Origin: Emiliania huxleyi CCMP1516
Lineage: Eukaryota; Haptophyta; Isochrysidales; Noelaerhabdaceae
Length of the DNA stretch: 64,000 nt
Assembly (NCBI RefSeq): GCF_000372725.1
Contig: NW_005198244.1
Span: forward strand, 1,925,841-1,989,840
Reading direction: 5' to 3'
Numbering within the stretch: position 1 is the first letter of the stretch; every line of letters starts with the position of its first letter. The translations under genes were made by a program, and so were the position numbers. Shown here piece after piece: positions 41,216 to 51,786 of this stretch. The notes under the pieces were generated by a model. That model had not been told where the DNA came from, ran no database searches, and saw only the letters and a program-made list of their open reading frames with translations.

Positions 41216-43368
41216 CCTTTAGTAGGCAAGGAGAGTTGGAGTATTTTTTCTTACTTCTACTTCGCGGAGGCTGTCCAGATACTGGGATACTTCGCAGCAG
41301 GCCTCAAATACTGGGATACTGTGAAAGATTTCCCTGTGAGATATGGCGCAGTAACAATACTTCAATACTCCGAGCTGGTACCGCGGATACTTCGATACTC
41401 GTGTTGACGCACCCGGTGAGTATCACAGTACTCGATCCACGCCGGCGAAGTATCCCAGTATTACAGAGCTAAATGCCAAGTAATAATACTGCAATACTGG
41501 GCGCTACTTGGTCCTCCAGCCCCGCCTAGTATCCCAGTATCCGCATCAGAGATGGCCAGTATCCAGCAGTATCCCGCAGTATCCTGCAATATCCTGCAGT
41601 ATCCCAGTATCCGGGGTCGGCCCTCGAGCGATCATTGCGCTGCGGCCGCAGTCGTACGTCCGGCAGTGGGATGCGAGGCAGCAGCTAGGTGGGGAGGGGT
41701 TGAGCCAATTGAGCAGCGTGGGCAAGCGAGGACTGCCGTAAGTGTGTGCCCGCGCCCTGCCGGCGCAATGGTGTAAACGCGTGTGCAAGGGCTGGCGGGG
41801 TGGGGAAGGCGGCAACGGCACGAGGTGGGCGAAGACGGCTGAGGCGCCAGTGCTGGAACTGAGGGAGAGTGTCGTGGCAGTGTACTGGTGCTGGTGCTGT
41901 GGTGTGGGGAGGAAGACTCACATCGGGGAGGCGTCACGGCCGCGAACATTGAGCGCAGCAAGGTGGTCACGTCCTGCGGCGCACGCACAGGAATCATAGT
42001 AGATCACACAGCAGCTGTGCCGTAAAAGGGTCCCAGAGCTATCTCGATGGCTAGGGGCGCTGGATTGGCTGGGCGCGTCAGCTCCCACAAGCGCACCGCA
42101 TGCGATATCAACGTTGTGATGCAGCGTCAGCCTTGGCAATTGAAGCTTGGCGCCGGCACGCAGGAGCACCAGCGTGCTCAATGCCTGCAGCGCCTGAATG
42201 GCGTGTGCAAACTTTTGCATCTCAGGCGGCCGGGCGTCGCGGCGCCTCTCGCAAGTGCTGTGACCCCAGGGGCGTGTCGAACGGTCAAAGTTCGAGCGTC
42301 ATGTCGCCGAAGTTCCTTCGATGTCTCCTCCCGCCAACCCCAACCAGCCCCGCACGACCCCAATCGGCCGCACACCGCCACACAGCAGGCTCTGGTAACC
42401 ACGCTCCTCTTTGCTTGGCGCCGGACCGTCTCGAGTGAACCCACCGGTGTGGGCGCCGCCGCTGAGCATCACGGCAAACGGGTGACGGACCTGCACATAA
42501 ACTGAATCACCTCGGCCGACCCTGCCGCTGCGGCCGACAATGTCGGATGCTCTCGAGCACTCTCCAGCGCCGGGCGCGGTCCTGACACAGCCGGCCGTGC
42601 TTCACCGCCGCTGTTCAGCTCGGCGGCAGAAATGGCAGCGGATACGAGCTCTTTACGGACTGTCGAGCGGCAGTCGGAGAACTCGTGAGCTTCCACACAT
42701 CACAATTCCTGCCGATGCACTCTGGAGCAATCACATAACGCCTGCCATCACCACAGCCCACTTGCGACAGTTGTGGCCCAAGCCGGTCCGCAGTATCCCA
42801 GTATCCCAGTATCCGGTATCCACATCAGCCGGGGATGCTCTAGGGAGGGGTGCAGCTGCATGGTGACAGCTACCAGTGAGAAGGATGGGGATGCAGCTGG
42901 CTGCTGGACCATGGCTTACACACGGGCACACTTCCATGAATTGCCAGTATCCAGCAGTATCCAGCAGTATCCCGCAGTATCCCGCAGTATCCTGCAGTAT
43001 CCCAGTATCCGATGCGCCGGCTCCGAGTAATGCGGTGAAAATACTGCGCGATACTGTCATGGCCACACTACTTCAGTGACACAATATCTGCATGCCCCAG
43101 GCCCAGTATTGCAGTATCACCCTCGCGGCAGAGAGGTATTTGCGCCACCGATACTTGGCCTTCGCTTGCGGGATATTGGGATACTTGGCCAAGGGCCGTG
43201 TGCAGGTAGCATGCCGTATTGCAATAAAAATACTTGCTTTGCGTGTCTGAAATACTGGAATACTGCGCCACAGCACCTCAGATACTGGGATACTGGAAAT
43301 ACTGTGAAATACTCCAACTCTCCTTGCCTACTTAAAATAGAGACCCGACGGTATCCTTCAACAGTAAG

Positions 43369-44322
43369 ATGACGCCACTGCGCTTCGCCTCCTCCGTTGC
43401 GTCCGCGCCCGCCGCTCGCCGCTGCGTCGGCCTCGGCCTCGGAGGCGCAGCCATCGCATGGCACGCGAGTCATCGCACGCCCGCATGCGAGGAGGCCGCG
43501 CCGGGCCGGCGCGAAGCCAAGCTCTTGGTCGCTTCCCCAGCAGAGGCCACGCCGTCGCTGGCTGCGCGCTGCATTGCGGAGGCCCTCGGCACCGGCATCA
43601 TCGTCGCCGGCGGCTGCGGTGCAGTGTGCACGAGCAAGTACGCGGGCGGCAACTCGACCCTCTTCGGCGTTGCCGCGGCCTGGGGAATGTCGGTCGCGCT
43701 GGCCGTCTACGTGACTCGCGCTGTCTCTGGCGCCCACCTCAACCCTGCGGTGACCTGCGCGCTGGTGGCCATCGGCAAGGCGCCCGCCGAGGAGGCGCCT
43801 CTCTACATCGGCGCTCAGTGCGCAGGCGCCTTTGTCGCCGCCGGTGTGAACTACGCCATCTTTTCGGCCGCCATCGTGGCGCACGAGGCGGCGGCGGGTA
43901 TCGTGCGCGGCTCGGCCGCCTCGGCGGCGTCGTACGCCGGCGCCTTTGGAATGGTGCCCAATGCAGCCGTCGTCGGCGCAGCCGGCGCCCTCCTCGCTGA
44001 GGCGTACATGACGTCGATTCTCACCTTCATCATCCTCGGCGCGGGAGACGCCGACGCGGCGTCGGTGCCCGCCGGAGCCCAGCCCGCCGTCATCGGCGCC
44101 GCGGTCGCGGCTCTGATCTGCACGTTTGGGCCCGTCACCGGCTGCGGGATGAACCCGGCGCGCGACCTAGGGCCGCGGCTGGTGACGCTGTTGACAGGGT
44201 GGGGCGGCGCGGCGACGACGGCGTGGTACGCGTACACGGTCGGCCCCGTCATCGGCGCCGTGGCGGGCGCGTTCGCCTACCAGGAGCTGGTCGCGCCGCA
44301 CACGAAGCGCAAGGGGGCGTGA
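43369..44322 (+). CDS. Major intrinsic protein (aquaglyceroporin-like channel)
   Basis: Intronless frame of 317 residues. After an N-terminal Arg/Ala-rich extension of about 60 residues that could be a targeting peptide, six membrane segments follow. The two half-helix motifs are present: SGAHLNPAVTCALV after the second segment, and GCGMNPARDLGPRL after the fifth. The Asp after NPAR is the usual signature of glycerol-permeable members, so small uncharged solutes such as glycerol or urea are the likely cargo (inference). The start codon lies 14 bp after the right end of the foldback element, so that element probably supplies or displaced its promoter and 5' leader. Confidence 0.93.
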   Translation: MTPLRFASSVASAPAARRCVGLGLGGAAIAWHASHRTPACEEAAPGRREAKLLVASPAEATPSLAARCIAEALGTGIIVAGGCGAVCTSKYAGGNSTLFGVAAAWGMSVALAVYVTRAVSGAHLNPAVTCALVAIGKAPAEEAPLYIGAQCAGAFVAAGVNYAIFSAAIVAHEAAAGIVRGSAASAASYAGAFGMVPNAAVVGAAGALLAEAYMTSILTFIILGAGDADAASVPAGAQPAVIGAAVAALICTFGPVTGCGMNPARDLGPRLVTLLTGWGGAATTAWYAYTVGPVIGAVAGAFAYQELVAPHTKRKGA

Positions 44323-45551
44323 CATGGGCCGTGAGCTGTGTGTGAGAGTCTTCCGTCTGACACCCTCACAAACCCCCTCTAGCTAGTACCTAGTAGTCGT
44401 GCGCATCGTCCGCGCGGTGGTTGTCCAAACATGTGTGGTGGTCTGAGTTGCGATTTGCGTCTTGCGTCAGAGAAAGACAGAGACATCTTTCTCTCTTGCG
44501 TCAGGGCCGCGTGTTTTCTCCTTTCCTCTCGAGCGAGCCGAAGGCGCGGGCGCGCGGACGCAATGGAAGCCAGAAGCGACGTCGTCCACCTCCACCCCTC
44601 CCACCCCTCCTCTGTGCTCTGCGACAATGGTCAATGCCCTTCCCACCACCCTAGGCGCGGTCGTTCGAGGAGAGAGCGTCGACATGGATCATGGTGACGA
44701 GCGCCGAGCGAGGTGAGGACCTCGCCTCTCAAACTGAACACATCCCTCAGCCACCCCCGCAGCTCTGGGACGACCCCGCTCTCGGACCGCCTCGGAGCAC
44801 GCCCGGACTGTCGCGGCGGGCAGCCGCTGCGCCTCGGGCCACGTCCGGTTCGCCCACACCGCAGCCAGGCACGTCGCTCTGTCTGGGGTCAAGCCCTGGC
44901 GCAGCCCCCCCGTGTTGACAGTCAGAACCGTGGGATCCTTGCCAGTCTCGAAGGCCTGGTGGCGCCACACCCTAGCCCACCGCTCCCTTTTCCTCTTGCC
45001 CACCCTTCGGAGGTAGTATGTGGGAGACTCCTGCCGCCGCCCCTGCCACCCCTGTGTCAGTGTGCCCGTGGTAGTGAGAGACTGCTGGTGAGAAGCCGGA
45101 GGAAGGTCGCTAGACTGAGATGAGACCGCCAGTGGAGTTGGGATTCCACCGTGCACCGCGCTGCGAGCCTGTCGTGTCCCTTGTCAGCACCCACCGCCGC
45201 GCCGCGCTGTCTCGGGCGATCTCGGAGCGTCGCTCGCGCGGCGTCACACCTGCTCAAAAACGGAAGGGCCCGGTTGGAGCCACGGGGCTCACGCACTCGC
45301 TCAGGGCGCCGCCTCACTCTGCGCCACTTTCGAGGCGTTGGCGAGGGCCGGTGAGGCGGCGCCCCGCGCGGCGCGTTCATATCGCCCTCCACCATGCCCT
45401 CCACGCCGACCCCTGCGCGCACCGCTCATCTTCAGCCCTCTCTCTCTCTCTCTTGGGGTTACTCTCGCGCTCACGCAGGACCCGGGGGACTCCCTTCCCC
45501 CCACCTCCGACGGGTTAGGTCGGTGCTGCGCCCCTTTGGCGCTTGTGTGCA
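44323..45551. other. Spacer, possible remnant of an unidentified element
   Basis: A minus-strand stretch (about 45060-44690) reads GKRKRERWARVWRHQAFETG and then DPTVLTVNTGGLRQG, vaguely like the start of a LINE endonuclease domain, but it is too short to call. CT-rich microsatellite at about 45436-45450. Confidence 0.3.
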
Positions 45552-45559
45552 TGTCCCGC

Positions 45560-46423
45560 CTGAGGGAGGGTGTAGAGGATGTAGAGTGTAGAGCGCTGTA
45601 GAGCTGTAGAGCTGGGGAGCGCTGTAGAGCTGTAGAGCTCTACATCCACCGCGTGACGAACTGCGTGCGTTGTAGAGCGATGTAGAGGCGCTCTACAACG
45701 TGAAATCTCTACAACAAACTCTACATCATAAGCGGCGCGAACGAGGCACGGTCGCTCTCCGACATGAGGCGCGTTGCACTTGCCAGTGCTGCCCTGGCCT
45801 TCTGTCTGCCCGCCCAATGGGTGGCAGATGCCTCTGCTGCTATGGCATGCCTCACGGCTGCGACTGGCCGGCGCCTCGGCGCGTCAGGACAGCTCGGCTC
45901 GGAGTAGCGATAGTGGCCAGCGCAACTCGCCTGGACTCAACGCTCAGCCAGGAGCTCCCGCACGCGCTGGCGCGAGTCATGGCGCATGCAACGCGTCTGA
46001 ATGCTCGCCTCGCCTCGCGCAAATGCGACCGTCCTCGCAGCCGACAGTCCACCGCCTGCTAAAGAAGCACACACAGCGACGAATGCGGCACCGGCGACGC
46101 ATGGCAGGCTGGTCATGACGCAGTTATAGGGTGTTGTGTGCCGTCAGAGTGACTCTCTGTGTGTCAGGGATAGTCAGGGCCGTCCACCAGAGCTCCAGTA
46201 AGCTCGGAGACACCCCATTTGAGTCACTGCCTTCCCGGCGGTTTGGCTGTAGAGCCTCTACAACAAACTCTACAGCAAAATCGCGCTCTACATCGCTCTA
46301 CAACGCACGCAGTTCGTCACGCAGCCGATGTAGAGCTCTACAGCTCTACAGCGCTCCAGAGCGCTCTACATCTCTACAGCTCTGCAGCGCTCTACACTCT
46401 ACATCCTCTACACCCTCCCTCAG
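45560..46423. mobile_element. Foldback MITE with 8-bp target duplication
   Basis: An 864-bp element that starts CTGAGGGAGGGTGTAGAGG and ends with its complement. The arms 45560-45738 and 46245-46423 are inverted repeats packed with TGTAGAG/CTCTACA heptamers. Both flanks read TGTCCCGC (45552-45559 and 46424-46431), a clean 8-bp target-site duplication as made by hAT-type transposases. The 500-bp middle has no transposase, so it is non-autonomous. Confidence 0.88.
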
Positions 46424-46431
46424 TGTCCCGC

Positions 46432-48000
46432 GTGCCCGCCCGCCAGGGCTGATGCCAAGGCCAAATCAACAACACGCCCGCCCGGCTGATGCCAAGGCCA
46501 AACAACTGCCTGGCTGGTGCCAAGGCTCAATGACTCTCCTCTCCGTCTCTCCCCCCCCCACTCAGACAGGACTGACTCCTACGACACACACATGACGCAC
46601 TCTCTCCTACCCATCCCTCCATCTTACAGACGTTGCCTGAGAGCAGGCAGGAAGACTGCTTTCCTTTTCCTCTTCGCTCCCCACCTTCGAAGGGATTCGG
46701 GAAGTGCGGCACGCGGTCAAAAGTGTCGGTGCGGTTGGCGGCGCTTTTGCGCTGCTGCTCGTGCACGGCCATTGGGCCGTGTGCGCGCTTCATGTCCGTG
46801 TGTGTGCTCCCGAGGAGTGTGGACAGGCGTTGCAGGACGCGCCGCGCCGCCGCGGGGCTCACGTGCGCATGTACATCTACGCGTCGCGCCTTTGCCGTTC
46901 AGTATAGTGAGGTTCTTGGGTCCCCCTCTTCACAACGAACCTGGCTCCTCTTGCCCACCTTCGATTTCCACTCGCCCGATGCGCTCGGTCTCTGCTGACG
47001 GCTGCCGCAAGAGCGGCTGGCTCACGACAGCGTCTTGCCAGTTGTCGGATGGGAGAGTACAGGACGTCTGGAGTGTAACTGTGTACGTGAGATCGGTCTT
47101 GGTAACAAGCACAGTCGGTCTATCTGAAGCGATGCACTCGTTTCCGTTGCCCTTCGAGCTTGACACAGAGCTCAGCGCGCCCCGCAAAACAGGAAGAGCC
47201 ATCCGGCAAGAAGATCTCGATAGGGAGCGAGACCCGTTAGAGGTGCTCCGAGAGGTATCAAGACTCCGTCATGACGCGGTAAGATCACTCCAAAAATGAC
47301 CACGCAGATGTCGGATCTCGTTGAGATATCTTGCAAAATCTGCTCTTCCCGAGCCGGCAGCACGCAGAGAGTCGCAGAAAGGCTACGAGTGCTCGACGAG
47401 TTTTGAGACCTGCGCGGTCAAACCTGGGGGGAACTGACCGCACCAGGACGGACGTCCAAACCTGCGTGAGCACCTTTGACGATTCTCGCTCCATATCGAG
47501 CTCTTCTTGCCGCACGGCTCTTCCTGTTTTGCCGGCACAGAGTTCCGTGCAAGCCGTCCAGCGTGACGTGACGAGTATATCGCTTCGACGGATCGACCGT
47601 GCTTGTTATCAAGACTGATATGACGTACACAGTGACACATCAGACGACACATATTCTCTCACCCGGCGGGCCGCAAAACGCTCTCGACAAGAGCCACACA
47701 AAGCCACCCGCACGGCAAGCCGCTCGTCGGACAGGCGTGCTCGATCGATGTCGGAGAGCCAAGGACAAGCCCGGAGGGCAGCCACGCAGAGTGGCGCCAC
47801 TTCTCGAGCGTCGGCTTGCGCCGGAGCGCCGCAGCCAACCGTGCAGCGAGCGAGTCGGACAGACCCCGCTAATACGCCTCCAGCGTTGACTGGTTGGGTC
47901 TCGCGCCCCCTCTTCACAACGAACCTGGTTCCTCTTGCCCACCCTTCGACCCAGCTTGCTGCGGCAAAAGCGCTAGCGCGCGCCCTGCTTGCCTGGGCGG
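46432..48000. other. Repeat-rich spacer upstream of the HDAC gene
   Basis: Contains two direct copies of ctcttcacaacgaacctgg plus tcctcttgcccac (about 46930-46962 and 47910-47943), modules with cttgataacaagcac in both orientations (47096 and 47610), and the repeat 47584-47757. The second direct copy lies about 60-90 bp before the HDAC start codon. Confidence 0.55.
47584..47757. repeat. Dispersed repeat, inverted copy of 38402-38583
   Basis: See the partner entry; the shared part includes cgctcgtcggacaggcgtgc. Confidence 0.75.
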
Positions 48001-50380
48001 ATGGCGAAAGCATCACAAGCGGCGTCTTCAGGCAGGCCGCGCATCGACTACTTCTACGATGCCCAGATCGGAAACTTCAACTACGGCGAGGGCCACCCAA
48101 TGCGGCCGCACAGAGTGAGGCTGACGCACCAGCTCGTCGTAAACTACGGGCTGTACAAGCACCTCAACGTCTTCCGGCCCAAACTAGCGACGCGCGCAGA
48201 CATGACGGCCTTCCACAGCGACGAGTACATCCGCTTTCTGCAGGAGATCACTCAGGACAACATGCAGGAGGCGCTGTCGCACCTCGAGCGCTTCAACCTC
48301 GGCGCAGACTGCCCAGTCTTCGACGGGCTGTACGAGTACTGCCAGACGTACACAGGCGGCTCCATCTCGGGCGCAGCGCGCATTAACCAGGGCTGCTCGG
48401 ATATCGTTCTCAACTGGTCGGGGGGGCTGCACCACGCGAAGAAGGGCGAGGCGTCCGGCTTCTGCTACGTCAACGACATCGTGCTGGCGATCCTCGAGCT
48501 GCTCAAGGTGCACGTGCGAGTGCTGTACATTGACATCGACATCCACCACGGCGACGGCGTCGAGGAGGCCTTCTACCTCACCAACCGCGTCATGACCCTC
48601 TCCTTCCACCAGGTCGGAGGCGCCTTCTTCCCCGGAACGGGCCACACTAACGACCTGGTGCCGCAGCCACGACCCTCGCCCGCCCCTCACCTCGGCCGCG
48701 CGTCGCCGCGCGCACACCCCGCCCCCCTCCCCACGCCATCGCTGCCGCCCCGCCCGCCGCCCGCCCTCGGCGCGCGCTCCTCCTGCCTGGCCCAGCGGGC
48801 TGAGCCCTGCCGCGGCCTCGTCTGCGCAGGGCGCCAAGGCGGGCAAAAACTACTCGCTCAACTTCCCGCTGCTGGCGGGGATGGACGACGCGGCGTACGA
48901 GAGCATCTTCAAGCCGGTGGTGGACAAGGCGCGCCTCCCTCCCTCTCTCTCTCCCGCCCGCTCGCACGCACCGCACTGCCGTTCGCTCGTGGGCTCCGTC
49001 CGGGACGCGTCCCCGCGCCTGCCCTCACCTGCCGGCTCCACGCCACGCCGCTCCCCTCCACGCCGCCCCCCTCCACGCCGCCCCCGGCGCGTCGCCGACC
49101 GCGCGCCTCCTCGCCTCCTCGCCTCCTCGCCGCCAGGTGATGGAGCACTTCCAGCCCAACGCGATCGTGCTCTGCTGCGGTGCCGACTCGCTCTCTGGCG
49201 ACCGGGTCGGCTGCTGGAACATGTCCATCCGCGGCCACGCAGCCTGCCTGGAGCACGTCAAGTGCGCGACACCGCCGCTCCAGCCCCTCCCGCCATCCGC
49301 CCGCCCGCCGCCCTCCGGCCGCCTCGCCTGCGCCGCTCCTCCAAGCGCTCACACCTCGGCCGCCCCACCCCGCTCTCTCTAGGTCGTTTGGCGTGCCGAT
49401 GCTCGTGCTCGGCGGCGGCGGCTACACCGTGCGCAACGTCTCGCGCTGCTGGGCCTATGAGACGGCGCCCGCCACCCACTCTCCGCCCCCGCCCACCCCA
49501 CTCCCCGCTCCCACGCCGCCGCCGCCGCCGCAGCTCACGGCCGTGTCGTGTCGCGGGTGTGCAGGCGCGGCTCACGAACCAGCCAATCTCGGACACGGTG
49601 CCGTGGGAGTGCAACGGGCTGCCCTTGCCTGCGCCCTGTGTGAGCCCTGTCGGATTGGTCCTGGTAGGTTCCGTGGCACGAGTACATGGACTACTACTCG
49701 CCGGACTACAAGCTGCACGTGCCCGTCTCAAATATGGAGAACGAGAACACGCGCGAGCAGCTCGAGATGAAGAAGCAGAAGCTCTTCGAGGCGCGAGACG
49801 CCTCCCCGAGACACCTCCCCGAGACACCTCCCCGAGAACGTGCTCCGAGGACCACGTTCCGAGGACCACTTCCGAGGACCGCGCTCCGAAGACCGCGCTA
49901 TGCGACGTGTCCCGCCGCCTTGCCTGAGACGTTTCCCGCCAAGTCCTGGACGCGTCTTTGACGCGTCGCGGTAGGCGCTCTCTCAGCTCGAGCACGCGCC
50001 GAGCACGACTATGCAGACGGGGCAGCCCGGCACCCGAATCAACCCGGTGCGCCGCACGCGAGACGGCTCACACACACTCGCGCCGTCCTCTCCCTGCAGA
50101 CCTCGCTGCAGATCTCGCTGCAGATCTCGCCGCAGAGCCCCTCTCTCCTCGCCCTCTCTCCGGCGTGCAGAGCCCCTCCGCCCTCCCTCCGCCGCAGGAC
50201 GCGCTGCAGCACGACTCGGAGGAGGAGGAGGAGGAGTGGGACCTCCGGCCGCACCGCAACCGCCGCGCCCACCTCGCAGAGTACTTTGACGACGACGACG
50301 CCGAGGGCGACTTGCTCGACACGGACAAGCCCGGCCGCGAGTACGAGGAGCCGCCGAGCGACGACGATGACGGTCTGTGA
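48001..50380 (+). CDS. RPD3: Class I histone deacetylase (HDAC1/RPD3 type)
   Basis: Eight exons, 48001-48657, 48830-48928, 49137-49261, 49383-49464, 49565-49597, 49668-49790, 49975-50046 and 50198-50380, join in frame to 457 residues. Catalytic features: [20 protein letters not shown] (charge-relay histidines), [17 protein letters not shown] (zinc-binding Asp/His), [22 protein letters not shown] (second zinc Asp) and [14 protein letters not shown] (active-site Tyr). The C-terminus is acidic ([20 protein letters not shown]), as in nuclear class I enzymes, which deacetylate histone tails within corepressor complexes. Three of seven introns have GC donors (48929, 49465, 49791). The intron 49598-49667 shows a decayed copy of the next exon. 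The first exon is unusually long (657 nt) compared with the rest. Confidence 0.97.
49598..49667 (+). other. 70-nt intron with a decayed copy of the next exon start
   Basis: The intron begins gtgccgtgggagtgc and the next exon GTTCCGTGGCACGAGTAC; apart from one substitution and a 3-nt gap the first 15 nt correspond. GT-AG; removal gives [14 protein letters not shown], which aligns with HDAC1. Confidence 0.65.
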
Positions 50381-50666
50381 CGGGGGCCGTGGCGGTGGGG
50401 GGTGCGAGAGCGAGGCGGCGGGCCGTACGCACAGGCAGAGAGAGCTCCACATACGACATACACACATGGCAAAAAAACACACGTACCGCAGGCCTCATGT
50501 GTAGTTCCCTTTTACAGTCGGGTGGCTTGCCCGTTATCTGGGGGCACACGCGTGTCTTTGTTTCTATGTACTCACTAATCACGCCCGGACTCTCGTCGCT
50601 CTCTCGTGAGAAAGACGGGCGCGCCAAGCCGCCAACACCAACGTGCTACGTGGATCAGAGAGCCGT

Positions 50667-51160
50667 TCAACTCTCCGACTTGAGTTCCACATACTCTTTG
50701 CTGACTGCGATGTTTCCAAAGGCGATGCGCGCCGCCTCGGCGTCGCTCTCCGGCCGGACCCGCTTCTTGCCCTTGAGGGTCCAGAAGCTGTCCTCGGGCG
50801 GCGCTTCGTGCCGCTCGCGGATCACCCGCCACATTCCGACACTGCGCGCCTTGGCCACGTCGCCTTTGTCGAGAGCGACAAAGGTCTGCCACCAGTCGCG
50901 GACGCCGCGCTGCACCGGAGAGATTACGGTCTCCTCCTCGCCCCAGTCGCTGAAGAGGAGCATCGGCGCGGCGGCCGCGCTGGCAAGCACGGCGAGCGCG
51001 TTAAAGCGCCCGAGCACGCGCCGCGACCACATTGGCTTGCCGTCCGCCTTCCACTGGTCGAGGAAGGGCCTGCCGTTGTCGAACGAGTAGGTCTTCAGCT
51101 TCGGGCGATGCGTGGAGTCGTGCCCTTCCTTGACCATCTCCAACGCGGCCAGCAACCAAC
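50667..51160 (-). CDS. Terminal exon(s) of an unrecognised gene
   Basis: A coding-like minus-strand frame of about 160 residues ends at a stop at 50667. It reads LKTYSFDNGRPFLDQWKADG, RRVLGRFNALAVLASAAAAP (hydrophobic), MLLFSDWGEEETVISPVQRG and VRDWWQTFVALDKGDVAKAR, and ends VSKEYVELKSES. A tacag acceptor at about 51161 suggests it is the last exon, since the first in-frame ATG (51137) would cut into the open sequence FGYSWLLAALEMVKEG. One possible membrane segment. I recognise no family; 51165-51470, where upstream exons would lie, is dominated by C runs. Confidence 0.5.
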
Positions 51161-51318
51161 TGTACCCGAAGGCGGTGGGAAAGGGGCGGCGCCCCGCAAA
51201 AAGAGAATGACAAGTTTGGGAAAAAACACAAATCGCCCATGTCTGTGCTGGCGCGGTACGCGCCCACCCCGGACCGCCCCGCCCGGCCGCACCCGACCCG
51301 ACCCGACCCGCCGGACTG

Positions 51319-51380
51319 TTGCCCCCCCCCCCCCCCCCTCCCCCTGACTCTTTGTGGGGTCCCCCCCCCCCCCCCCCCCA
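51319..51380 (+). repeat. Two poly-C tracts
   Basis: Cytosine runs of about 17 and 19 nt separated by a CCTCCCCCTGACTCTTTGTG stretch. Confidence 0.95.
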
Positions 51381-51399
51381 GGCCGGACCGCAGACGCCG

Positions 51400-51786
51400 C
51401 CGGGGACGCCGGCGTCGCGGCGGCGGCGGCGCCGCCGAGAAAGTACGGCTGCGCGCTCTGCTGCTCAAAGGACCACAACCTCACCACGACGACGAAGGAT
51501 CGGAGAGGAAGGTGACCTGCCCCTACCACGACGACTTCGAGGCCGTGATCGGCAAGACGGTCAAGGTCGACTTCGTCAAATTGACGGCAAGCGAGAGGGA
51601 CGCAAAGCGGGCGGAGGAGGAGGAGGCAAAGCGGGCGGAGGAGGCGGCGATGGAGGAGCCGAGGAGCGGGAGGAGGCGCGAGCTGCGCAGTGAGAAGGGC
51701 GGCGGCGTAGTAGCGGTCGAGAGAGGAGTTGTTCTTCACACCGTGTCGGGAGGTGACCGGCGACGAGGGGTCGCGACACACATCTG
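51400..51786 (+). CDS. Doubtful ORF with Glu/Arg/Ala-rich tail
   Basis: The + strand reads CPYHDDFEAVIGKTVKVDFV and then a charged helix-like stretch, KLTASERDAKRAEEEE and KRAEEAAMEEPRSGRR, before a stop at 51786. Another frame just upstream reads KYGCALCCSKDHNLTTTTKD, which could be a spliced zinc-binding exon. No start codon or domain is certain. Confidence 0.3.

Larger units (their letters stand above)
40046..43354. mobile_element. Foldback-type element with 47-bp terminal inverted repeats, interrupted
   Basis: The right end (43308-43354, read inward on the minus strand) is ccgtcgggtctctattttaa followed by gtaggcaaggagagttgg. The left end has the same sequence in two pieces, 40046-40069 and about 41220-41250, separated by about 1.15 kb that looks like a later insertion. 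Inside both arms are many copies of GTATCCCAGTATC/GATACTGGGATAC in both orientations (41276-41620 and 42785-43300), as in subterminal repeats of DNA transposons. Both outer ends abut TA. No transposase seen. Confidence 0.7.

Noticed and set aside
49598-49667. HDAC junction at the GAGT string (PW|EY)
   Set aside because: It would need a non-GT/GC donor or a non-AG acceptor; shifting the junction to gtgccg...ggtag gives a canonical intron and [10 protein letters not shown].
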